A stretch of 11,271 nt of DNA from Alloprevotella sp. Its GTDB lineage: Bacteria; Bacteroidota; Bacteroidia; Bacteroidales; Bacteroidaceae. The notes under the pieces were generated by a model that did not search any database, had not been told where the DNA came from, and saw nothing but the letters and a program-made list of their open reading frames with translations. The DNA is taken from contig JABZGM010000034.1 in the NCBI GenBank assembly GCA_015259235.1, positions 3,627-14,897 of the forward strand, given 5' to 3'. This document shows, piece after piece, positions 1 through 6,271 of this stretch. The position numbers and the translations under genes were made by a program. How positions within the stretch are numbered: position 1 is the stretch's first letter; each line of letters starts with the position of its first letter.

Positions 1-221
1 AGCAAATGCTCTACAAAATGGACAAACCACTTGAGAAGATTTGCCGCTATGCCAGAAGCTATCCCAACCAAAAAACTAAGGATGAGGATGAACTGCTTGT
101 GGGTGATGCTACCGTTGGTGAGCTTCTTGAGCCAATGGGGCATGCGAAGATGCGCCGGCGTGGGAAGCGCAGCGATGCTCTCTTTGGTGCTTTCAAAAAA
201 TTCTTTGGGAGAAAGAGGCAT
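1..221 (-). CDS. ClC-family chloride channel, N-terminal fragment (runs off left edge)
   Basis: This is a 73-residue open fragment that begins at an ATG (219-221) and stays open to the window edge, so the rest of the gene lies outside. The protein starts MPLSPKEFFESTKES, followed by a short basic stretch and then LTNGSITHKQFILILSFLVG, IASGIAANLLKWFVHFVEHL. The pattern of polar residues, a hydrophobic helix rich in Ile, Leu and Val with a GxxSGxxAxLLK motif, and an amphipathic end is the usual start of Bacteroidetes ClC channels (helices A and B). ClC proteins move chloride or exchange it for protons across the inner membrane. The selectivity-filter motifs (GSGIP, GxFxP) would lie further downstream and cannot be checked. 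The gene begins 63 bp after the tsaC-like gene, probably in the same transcript. The pairing of a YrdC-family gene with a ClC gene is familiar in Bacteroidales. Confidence 0.8.
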   Translation of the reverse strand, partial: MPLSPKEFFESTKESIAALPTPAHLRMPHWLKKLTNGSITHKQFILILSFLVGIASGIAANLLKWFVHFVEHL

Positions 222-222
222 T

Positions 223-257
223 TTAGACGTTAGACGTTAGAGATTAGACGTTAGAGG
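223..257. repeat. Five-copy heptamer tandem repeat TTAGACG/TTAGAGR
   Basis: Five consecutive 7-bp units are read on the plus strand: TTAGACG, TTAGACG, TTAGAGA, TTAGACG and TTAGAGG. The array ends 1 bp before the ATG of the ClC gene, so it fills the translation-initiation region of that gene on the minus strand, where it reads as CGTCTAA units. It also occupies about half of the gap after tsaC. Copy-number change by slippage could alter the leader of the ClC mRNA, but that is inference. Confidence 0.85.
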
Positions 258-284
258 GCTAGGGATTCTAGTTCTTCTTGGGCA

Positions 285-863
285 TCAAGGACGAATCACG
301 GTGACTTCTGAAGATGCCGTGAGTTTGATGATAGACGATGCCGCACCATTGTCGGGTTCATCACGACGGGAGGTGCAGACATAGTCGACTGCAGCAAGGA
401 TTTCTGGAGAGATGTCGGCAAAGCAACGGGGGGCAGCTTCTCCACTGATGTTGGCAGAAGTGCTGACCACTGCACGCTTCATGCGCATGCAAAGTTCTTT
501 GCTAAATTCTTCTTGCGTGATGCGCAAAGCTGCACTGCCGTCTTCCGCGAGCAGATTGGGAGCAAGATGGCGCACATTGTCGTAGATGATGGTGAGAGGG
601 CGAGTGGCGCATTCCAGCAGTTGCCAAGCCACTTCGGGCACATCGGGCACATAGAAGTCTACTTTGGCTTCGCTATCTACTAAACTGATGAGGGCTTTGG
701 CATCTTCGCGGTGCTTGATGGCATAGACTTTTGCCACGGCTTCGGGGTTTGTGGCATCACAACCCAAGCCCCAAATGGTGTCGGTGGGATAAAGAATGAC
801 GCCACCTTGGTGCATCACGTCGATGGCTTGCTTGATATCTTGTCGTTGTTCGTGAGTGAGCAT
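285..863 (-). CDS. tsaC: L-threonylcarbamoyladenylate synthase, TsaC/YrdC family
   Basis: This 192-residue protein has the YrdC fold along its whole length and no Sua5 C-terminal extension. It uses L-threonine, bicarbonate and ATP to make threonylcarbamoyl-AMP, the first step of t6A modification at position 37 of ANN-decoding tRNAs, in the cytoplasm. Visible family motifs are YPTDTIWGLGCDATN (25-39), the Lys-x-Arg pair in IKHRED (50-52), RPLTIIY (88-94, the usual PGPxT region, here without the canonical PGP), and STSANISG (134-141). The intact S-x-N motif favours TsaC over the paralogue YciO, which typically lacks it. The ATG at 861-863 gives the normal N-terminus with the PTDT motif near residue 26. 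The gene follows the acyltransferase by 66 bp and precedes the ClC gene, so co-transcription is likely. YciO remains the alternative. Confidence 0.9.
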   Translation of the reverse strand: MLTHEQRQDIKQAIDVMHQGGVILYPTDTIWGLGCDATNPEAVAKVYAIKHREDAKALISLVDSEAKVDFYVPDVPEVAWQLLECATRPLTIIYDNVRHLAPNLLAEDGSAALRITQEEFSKELCMRMKRAVVSTSANISGEAAPRCFADISPEILAAVDYVCTSRRDEPDNGAASSIIKLTASSEVTVIRP

Positions 864-898
864 AATGCAGAGTTTGAAAATATTGGTGATTGCGTTGA

Positions 899-937
899 AA
901 TCCTTATTAGGATTGCTTTTGACAGCTTCCTAGGAAG
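899..937. repeat. Two adjacent small inverted repeats between acyltransferase and tsaC
   Basis: One stem is AATCCT (899-904) with AGGATT (909-914) around a TATT loop, which is a perfect 6-bp stem. Next to it is the perfect 12-bp palindrome CTTCCTAGGAAG (926-937), which contains the TAG stop codon of the acyltransferase (930-932). On the minus strand no T-run follows the first stem, so it is not a standard terminator for the transcribed direction. On the plus strand GCTTTT follows. The function is unknown; mRNA processing or partial attenuation between the two genes is possible. Confidence 0.5.
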
Positions 938-2084
938 GAGTATGAGGGGTGGTGAATCGAGATTGTTGCCACAGTTTCCACCAACGGCGAACATTTCGAT
1001 CGGCACGCGCTAGGATATAAGTCAATGTGAGGAAGAGAATGATGTTCCAACCGAGGGTGGCAACATCATTACGCGCGGCGGCTTGCGTGGCACTAGGTAA
1101 AATCTCAGCACGAATGATGGGATGGTACACAAAAAGTGCAGACGAATAGAAGCCCCAATGCTCCCATCCAAGTCGCAGTGCAGGACGCTGTAACAACGTA
1201 GTCCACGGCACTACCGCCATGATGGCAAAGAGGGGAGAAAAGAGCCAGAAGGTGAAATGGAAGGCTGAGTAATAGAGCAAAACAACACCGAGAAGGCTTG
1301 TGAGAATGGCTAAGATGTTTCTCAGGCTTTTTGGACAAGCATTATGCCACTGTGCAAGTTTCGCTCTCCCACTCTCGCGTGCTGTGCTGATACCAATGGC
1401 AAAGGGAAGGAGATGTCCGAGGGCAGAAACACGGATGTAATGTAACAGTGAACTTTGGCTGATGCTTAACTGTAGGTGTACATCGTTTGCCCACCACATA
1501 AGCACTAGACTCAACACTACGAGCCTCCAAAGAAAGAGGGGATTTTTCCACCGATAAAGTACTATACGATAAAGGAGATAGAATTGCAACATCAAGGAGA
1601 AGAACCACCAAGGACCATAGAGCAACGTGTCGAACTCGAAAAAGTTGCCCAAGAAAGCAAGGGTGAGCCAGGGATTACTCTTTCCGAAACTAAGGGTAAA
1701 CGTGTGCCAATCTGTCAAGAAAAAGAGGGCAACCACGAAACCTGGAATCATGAGTCCCCACAATTTCTTCATGTGTTGCCACAGAAAAGAAAGTATCGAG
1801 GGGGCTTGCACTGGACTTTTCTCATACTTCATCACCAAACCATAACCACTGAGGAAGAGGAAGATGGGCACTCCGTAATGTCCGAAATGGGAAAAGACCG
1901 AAGCGATCATGCGCCACACCTCTTGACTGTGGTGGAACTCAAAGAGCACACGCTGAATGTTGCGAGCGGAAAACGTGAACTCGTTTTCTGCTACGGCACC
2001 TGGCAAGAGATGCAACAGATTGTGCAACATGATGCTCAAGATGGCGATGCCCTTTAGCAAATGATTATCGGATTTGGTGAGCAT
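930..2084 (-). CDS. Acyltransferase-3 family integral membrane protein
   Basis: From the ATG at 2082-2084 the product is 384 residues. The reading frame extends to a TTG 15 codons upstream, but ATG is preferred because the family typically begins just before the motif NHLLKGIAILSIMLHNLLH (7-25 in ATG numbering), which carries the conserved catalytic-type histidine (H21). A second family signature, FGHYGVPIFLFLSGYGLV, lies around 67-84. About ten hydrophobic segments follow, as expected for OafA/OatA/NodX-type proteins. These inner-membrane enzymes carry acyl groups, usually acetyl from acetyl-CoA, to sugars of lipopolysaccharide, exopolysaccharide or peptidoglycan. The exact substrate cannot be read from sequence. 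It lies 55 bp after the phosphoethanolamine transferase gene, so the two probably work together on envelope decoration. There is no fused SGNH domain at the C-terminus. Confidence 0.88.
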   Translation of the reverse strand: MLTKSDNHLLKGIAILSIMLHNLLHLLPGAVAENEFTFSARNIQRVLFEFHHSQEVWRMIASVFSHFGHYGVPIFLFLSGYGLVMKYEKSPVQAPSILSFLWQHMKKLWGLMIPGFVVALFFLTDWHTFTLSFGKSNPWLTLAFLGNFFEFDTLLYGPWWFFSLMLQFYLLYRIVLYRWKNPLFLWRLVVLSLVLMWWANDVHLQLSISQSSLLHYIRVSALGHLLPFAIGISTARESGRAKLAQWHNACPKSLRNILAILTSLLGVVLLYYSAFHFTFWLFSPLFAIMAVVPWTTLLQRPALRLGWEHWGFYSSALFVYHPIIRAEILPSATQAAARNDVATLGWNIILFLTLTYILARADRNVRRWWKLWQQSRFTTPHTPS

Positions 2085-2139
2085 ATTGAAATAAGAAGAT
2101 TCGTCACAATAAAAAGAGATAGACCGCAAAAGTGGAGGC

Positions 2140-3951
2140 TTAGGGGCGAGAGGCGCGCATCACTTCGTCATAATTGATTTTTCCTCGCAACAATCTGCGT
2201 TGGGGACGAAATTGAGGAGAGAGTGGATCGCGATGGGCTTTATAATGAGAAGTCATGATACCTGCAAGCCCTAAGAGGAGATGAGGCAAATCATCGTGAG
2301 AGAAGGGATGATGTTGGGCAGTCTGAATGCGCTCGAAGAGTTCGGGGTGCAAACGACGAAACTTTCGACTTCCCCAAATCATAAAAGGAACTTCGTATTC
2401 ATGACGAATCACCTCTGGGCTGGGCTGTTCGTCGTGGATGCGACCATAAAGCGGAAGGCTTCCATCATAAACTTCTTCTCCATGATCTGAAAAATAGACT
2501 ACCACGGCATCTTCATTCGCAAAATTTCGCAAGATGCGATTTATCACCTCATCATTCCAACGCGTGGCATTGTCGTAGTGTGCCACAATTTCTCGTTGAG
2601 ATTGAGTCAAATCGCGGCGTTGAATATCGTGGTGGGTGAAGGTGGTTTGATCGGAAGGATAGCGATGATCGTACTCCATGTGCTGTCCCCAAAGATGAAA
2701 CAGATAGAGATTGCGCTCGCCAGGGGTGAAACCTTTCAACAAACTAAGGATGGTGCCATCGTTCTTGCTGCGAAAGGCATTGCGATAGTCAAAACAGAGG
2801 TTCTCCATCTCTGAATCATTCAAGAAGAAAGAACCATTGAAATCGATGCTTCCTTGCGAAACGGTGTGGAAGAACTGATTGGAGAGAAAGGCAACCTTGA
2901 ATTCTGCTCGCTTGAACAAGGCTGGAAAGAGGACGCCTTCCGTCCATCTGCCTCCTTCATCGGCACTTTGAGTGGAGAGAAAGGCTCGAAAAGCATTGCT
3001 TGTGATGTTCCACGGAGAAACGACATCATCAAAGACCACCAACTCTCCTCGCTTTGCACGTTCACAGAGTCGTGGTGTCGTGGGCAAGCCATATCCGTAG
3101 AGCGCAGCATGATGTTTATTGTAGCTTTCACCGATGATGACCACGATATTTGGACAACTCTTTTCTGCCACCTTCAAAACAGGCAGGTGTTGCATGCGTG
3201 CTTTCAGAGCCTCTGTTTCATCAGCAGCCATGCGCACGAGATGGATGGCTTGAACGCTGCGATAATAGGGGGTAAAGAATTCCGACTCGGCAACGGTCTC
3301 CGCATGGTCGCTCTGGCTATTGCAGAAGAATTGCAGCATTTTGAACTGGTGGTTGCACCAAGCTCCGAATGCTCCAACAAACACTGCCATAACAAGTGCT
3401 CCAAACACAGATTTTCCCAAAAAGCCGAAAGTAAGTTTGCGACATAAACCTCGACCTCGAAAAGAAATGAGGTGGCAAAATTCGAGCAATAGGCTGGTAA
3501 AGACGAGAGAGAGCGTTGCTATAAATACTTGCCAAAAGATGTCGTTGGAGAGCAAGCCTTCCAGAAATTCTCCAGATTCTGCCGGAGTTGTTTCTAGCAA
3601 AAGATGGATAACAGTGGGCGAAATGCAAAGATGGAAGCGCTCAAACAAAAAGATTTCCACACTCCATAGCATATATGCGGTGATATATACTATGATTTTC
3701 ACCGATCGATGCAGGAATTTCCACTTTCCGTTCGCGGTGATTTGCCCAGACAGCTCCACAAAAGCTGCCGCGAGATAAATATCCATCCACGCCACAAGGG
3801 CATAATAGACATAGTCGTGACTGGGACGCTCAGTAATCCACGCATTGCTCAACGCCAATCCCACAAGCGTAATCACCAAGGCTCGTTGCCGCAGCACGGG
3901 ACAGACGAGCCATAGAACGCAAGAGGGAAAGAAAGAGAATATCTGAGTCAT
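2140..3951 (-). CDS. EptA/CptA-like phosphoethanolamine transferase (sulfatase-fold membrane enzyme)
   Basis: The product is 603 residues from the ATG at 3949-3951; a TTG 14 codons upstream would run through a strong hairpin and is less likely. The N-terminal half (to about residue 200) holds roughly five or six membrane helices. The C-terminal half is an alkaline-phosphatase/sulfatase-fold domain facing the periplasm. Key motifs are NIVVIIGESYNKHHAALYGY (from about residue 268), in which Ser276 takes the place of the nucleophilic Thr of EptA; LFHLWGQHMEYDHRYP (about 417-432), with metal and substrate histidines; and YFSDHGEEVYDG (about 486-497), with the metal-binding Asp-His pair. Such enzymes transfer phosphoethanolamine from phosphatidylethanolamine to lipid A, core sugars or other glycans, and often confer resistance to cationic peptides. 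The target here is not determined. A promoter and a structured leader lie directly upstream, and an acyltransferase lies downstream. Confidence 0.87.
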   Translation of the reverse strand: MTQIFSFFPSCVLWLVCPVLRQRALVITLVGLALSNAWITERPSHDYVYYALVAWMDIYLAAAFVELSGQITANGKWKFLHRSVKIIVYITAYMLWSVEIFLFERFHLCISPTVIHLLLETTPAESGEFLEGLLSNDIFWQVFIATLSLVFTSLLLEFCHLISFRGRGLCRKLTFGFLGKSVFGALVMAVFVGAFGAWCNHQFKMLQFFCNSQSDHAETVAESEFFTPYYRSVQAIHLVRMAADETEALKARMQHLPVLKVAEKSCPNIVVIIGESYNKHHAALYGYGLPTTPRLCERAKRGELVVFDDVVSPWNITSNAFRAFLSTQSADEGGRWTEGVLFPALFKRAEFKVAFLSNQFFHTVSQGSIDFNGSFFLNDSEMENLCFDYRNAFRSKNDGTILSLLKGFTPGERNLYLFHLWGQHMEYDHRYPSDQTTFTHHDIQRRDLTQSQREIVAHYDNATRWNDEVINRILRNFANEDAVVVYFSDHGEEVYDGSLPLYGRIHDEQPSPEVIRHEYEVPFMIWGSRKFRRLHPELFERIQTAQHHPFSHDDLPHLLLGLAGIMTSHYKAHRDPLSPQFRPQRRLLRGKINYDEVMRASRP

Positions 3952-3964
3952 GAGTGAAAATCTA

Positions 3965-4001
3965 GTGAAGAGTTTGAGAGAAGTTTCTCCCAAACTCTCA
4001 C
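3965..4001 (-). promoter_or_regulatory. Long hairpin in the leader of the phosphoethanolamine transferase mRNA
   Basis: A near-perfect inverted repeat has arms 3965-3982 and 3985-4001. The core GAGTTTGAGAGAA pairs with TTCTCCCAAACTC with one mismatch. The helix extends outward through GTGA/TCAC with one bulged A, giving about 17 bp. On the minus strand it ends 13 nt before the ATG of the transferase gene (3951), and it lies downstream of the predicted promoter, so it should be in the mRNA leader. There is no U-run after it, which argues against a terminator. It might control ribosome access or mRNA stability, or be a protein-binding site. Confidence 0.6.
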
Positions 4002-4056
4002 TATTGACGTGTGTGCTTGACGATGATACTTTGTGGTTAATGATAAAACATTACCG

Positions 4057-4087
4057 CAAATTTACCTTTTTTCGAGAGGTTATGCAA
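4057..4087 (-). promoter_or_regulatory. Bacteroidetes-type promoter (-33 TTG, -7 TAAATTTG)
   Basis: On the minus strand the -7 element TAAATTTG (plus strand 4057-4064) matches the Bacteroidetes sigma-ABfr consensus TAnnTTTG fully. A TTG (plus strand CAA at 4085-4087) sits 20 bp upstream of it, within the 19-21 bp usual for this promoter class. Transcription would start near 4049-4052, giving a leader of about 100 nt before the transferase ATG at 3951. It is the only full match I found in the intergenic regions of the window. Confidence 0.65.
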
Positions 4088-4162
4088 GTATTCTTGGGCT
4101 TTTATATAGTACACAAGAGGAAGAAAAGCACAATCGTAAGCACCCAGGGATAAGTCGTGCGC

Positions 4163-5080
4163 TTATTTTCGCTGGCTAACCGTAACTTGTGGGAAGGGGA
4201 AGGAGATGCCTGCTTCATTGAAAGCATGGAACACGGTGAGATTGAAACCATGCGTCACAGCAAGTACATCGGAAATATTCACCCAAGCGCGGACAAGAAT
4301 GTCTACACTGCTGTCATTGAGTGCGGACACTCCGATATAAAGGTCCTCTGTTTTCAACACGCGGTCATCGGCTTCCAAGAGCTGACGAAGAATCACAAGA
4401 GCTTTATCCACGTCACTATCATAGTCGATGCCAAAAGTCCATTGCAAACGACGGGTATCTTGGGCTGTAGGGTTGATAATAACCCCACTACTTAACGCTC
4501 CATTGGGAATGAAGATGACCTTATTCTCAATAGTGGTGATGACGGTGTGGAAAAGATTTACACTCTTCACGGTTCCTTCTACATTTTGTGCTTGAATGAA
4601 GTCACCAATGCCGAAGGGTTTTGTGATGACAATGATGACACCGCCTGCGAGGTTCTGCAACTGCCCACTCAAAGCCATACCCACTGCCAAACCCATGGAG
4701 GCAAGAACGGCAGCAAGGCTTACACTCTTCACGCCTAAGATGCTGACAATGCCAATGCCCACCGCGATATAAAGCAGGGCGATGACGATGGAATTGATGA
4801 GCGAAACGGCAACCCCTGTCAAATTACGACGATTCATGATGCCTTTCAACAATCGGACGAAAGCATTGATCAACCAACGAGCAACGAAGAAGAAGACGAT
4901 GGCGAGGAGCACGCGGATGCCGAAATTGATGAGCCCTTCTTTCCAACCGTCAAACAGGGTGAAGATTTTATGCTGATTGATATCAATAGGCTTGGTGATA
5001 TCAGCCACGACTTTCGTCGGTGGAGCAGTTTGAAGGAAGAAAGAAAAAAGAGGTTTCAAAAGAATTGTTTGAAGCTGCAT
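4163..5080 (-). CDS. mscS: Small-conductance mechanosensitive channel, MscS family
   Basis: The product is 305 residues from the ATG at 5078-5080, close to the 286 residues of E. coli MscS; an upstream TTG is possible but unsupported. Three membrane helices are visible at about 54-75, 93-114 and 121-152. The third has the small-residue packing typical of the pore helix: LAAVLASMGLAVGMALSGQL, followed by QNLAGGVIIVITKPFGIGDFI. A conserved beta domain comes next (EGTVKSVNLFHTVITTIENK, IFIPNG), and then the alpha/beta C-terminal domain ends in SFPFPQ, the standard MscS finish. The channel opens under membrane tension and releases ions during hypo-osmotic shock. It is the last gene before a 211-bp gap with a new promoter, so it probably closes the transcript that carries the OmpA-like genes. 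A short hairpin separates it from the OmpA-domain gene. Confidence 0.95.
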   Translation of the reverse strand: MQLQTILLKPLFSFFLQTAPPTKVVADITKPIDINQHKIFTLFDGWKEGLINFGIRVLLAIVFFFVARWLINAFVRLLKGIMNRRNLTGVAVSLINSIVIALLYIAVGIGIVSILGVKSVSLAAVLASMGLAVGMALSGQLQNLAGGVIIVITKPFGIGDFIQAQNVEGTVKSVNLFHTVITTIENKVIFIPNGALSSGVIINPTAQDTRRLQWTFGIDYDSDVDKALVILRQLLEADDRVLKTEDLYIGVSALNDSSVDILVRAWVNISDVLAVTHGFNLTVFHAFNEAGISFPFPQVTVSQRK

Positions 5081-5119
5081 AAACAGGAAAATACTAGAAA
5101 ACAATACGCAAAATCACCC

Positions 5120-5140
5120 ATCTATGCACAAGGCATAGAT
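5120..5140 (-). terminator. Weak terminator or attenuator-like hairpin after the OmpA-domain gene
   Basis: ATCTATGC (5120-5127) and GCATAGAT (5133-5140) form a perfect 8-bp stem with a 5-nt loop. It lies about 25 bp beyond the stop codon of the OmpA-domain gene and about 40 bp before the mscS ATG. On the minus strand the stem is followed by GGGTGATTTTGC, which is only moderately T-rich. It may therefore lower read-through into mscS and need not end transcription. Confidence 0.4.
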
Positions 5141-5164
5141 AGGCGATAAGCAAGAATAGGAGAA

Positions 5165-6235
5165 TTACTTTTGCAAAGAGATGTCCACTCTTCGAACTAC
5201 TTGCGCAGCTAAGTCGGAGTGGTTGATTCCGCAGTCAGAAAGAATGATTCGACTTGGAGCTACACCATGTTGCACAAGATAAGTTTGCACTGCTTGTTGG
5301 CGCTTTTGTGCTAGTCGAAGATTAAACTTTCGATTGCCTTCGGGCGAAGCATACCCTCGCAAAACGATGTTTTCTTGAGGAAAATCCGAGAGAAATTGCA
5401 AGGTTTCTGCTAGCTTTTGTTGAGCATCATTTCCCAAAAGAGAACTACTCAAAGGGAAAAATACAGAACGCTCGAAATCGAAAGGTACAACTGCGATGGT
5501 AGGAGCTTCCCCTACCCACTTACCTTTCAATGAATCGTTCATTGTCAAGAGTCTAGGGGAAGGCTGCATCGAGAGTACTGGAGCAACTCGTTGCATCTGT
5601 GGAACATCCACCTGAACAACAGCATTGGGGCTGGTTTGCAGTTCCTTCAGCTGTGCTTGCAACACTTTGATTTGATGTGCCAAACTGTCATCACGCGTTG
5701 CATTGACGGGCAATGGAATTGGAATCACTGCCGTCTGCTTGCTCTTCATTTCAGGACGCTTCTGCTGCATCATTTGCAACAACTGAGTTTGATTGTATAT
5801 TAATTGTTGCAATTCAGGTGAAGTAGCCTGTTGAATACTAGCTGGTTGATTACCAGACGACAACAGCTGCTGAGCTTGTTGTTGGGCTATCAGTTGGTGA
5901 ATCATCTGCTCTAACTGAGCAATACGAGCCGACAGATGAGGGACGGAGTTTGCTGGAACCTCTCCATTCGTGGGAGGCGTCAGAGCTTCCACCAACAACT
6001 GCGTGTGCAACCAATCTGCCATTTGGCGATTATGTTGCGCCTTCAATTGTTGTTGCTGGTGCACCATGTTGATGAGGGCATTGACTAATTGGTCTTCATC
6101 AACAGCCAGCAAACTGTCAGACGCAGATAGCGTCACTTTATTTGCCGATGTGTCTGGAGATACATTAGCTGCATGAACCATTGATGGTAGCAACAACAGG
6201 AGGCTCCAAAGGCAAAGATGAGAAAATATTTTCAT
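5165..6235 (-). CDS. OmpA-like peptidoglycan-binding protein with Q-rich N-terminal coiled coil
   Basis: This 356-residue exported protein has a signal peptide, MKIFSHLCLWSLLLLLPSMVHA, with a likely cut after residue 22. Residues 40-200 are rich in Gln and Leu and look like broken coiled coil (for example 104-124 and 141-158). Residues about 245-356 form an OmpA_C domain: FERSVFFPLSSSLL, a helix, IVLRGYASPEGNRKFNLRLA (from residue 290), QKRQQAV, GVAPSRI and RRVDISL. Such domains grip peptidoglycan in the periplasm. The Arg of the 'RxxxV' helix is kept, but the usual Asp of 'GHTD' is replaced in GYASPEG, a variant common in Bacteroidetes. There is no beta-barrel in this protein. The barrel is encoded by the gene directly upstream, 36 bp away, whose tail resembles residues 43-125 here. 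The pair may form one complex that links outer membrane and cell wall. Confidence 0.88.
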   Translation of the reverse strand: MKIFSHLCLWSLLLLLPSMVHAANVSPDTSANKVTLSASDSLLAVDEDQLVNALINMVHQQQQLKAQHNRQMADWLHTQLLVEALTPPTNGEVPANSVPHLSARIAQLEQMIHQLIAQQQAQQLLSSGNQPASIQQATSPELQQLIYNQTQLLQMMQQKRPEMKSKQTAVIPIPLPVNATRDDSLAHQIKVLQAQLKELQTSPNAVVQVDVPQMQRVAPVLSMQPSPRLLTMNDSLKGKWVGEAPTIAVVPFDFERSVFFPLSSSLLGNDAQQKLAETLQFLSDFPQENIVLRGYASPEGNRKFNLRLAQKRQQAVQTYLVQHGVAPSRIILSDCGINHSDLAAQVVRRVDISLQK

Positions 6236-6271
6236 AAACAGAGGTTTATATGAAATTACACCTTATAAGCC

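Noticed and set aside
1584..2057. Plus-strand 157-codon frame opposite the acyltransferase
   Set aside because: It is antisense to a typical acyltransferase-3 protein, with highly charged repetitive content typical of antisense reading.
2084..2129. TTG-initiated extensions of the acyltransferase, transferase and MscS frames
   Set aside because: In each case an ATG a few codons downstream gives the normal family N-terminus. For the transferase the extension would run through a hairpin in the leader.
2854..3447. Plus-strand open frame (197 codons) opposite the phosphoethanolamine transferase
   Set aside because: The opposite strand encodes a clear membrane enzyme across the same bases, and the plus-strand product shows no recognisable feature.
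3950..4153. Plus-strand 67-codon frame in the 211-bp gap before the transferase gene
   Set aside because: It covers the predicted minus-strand promoter and hairpin, and has no plus-strand promoter and no recognisable product. It is probably chance.
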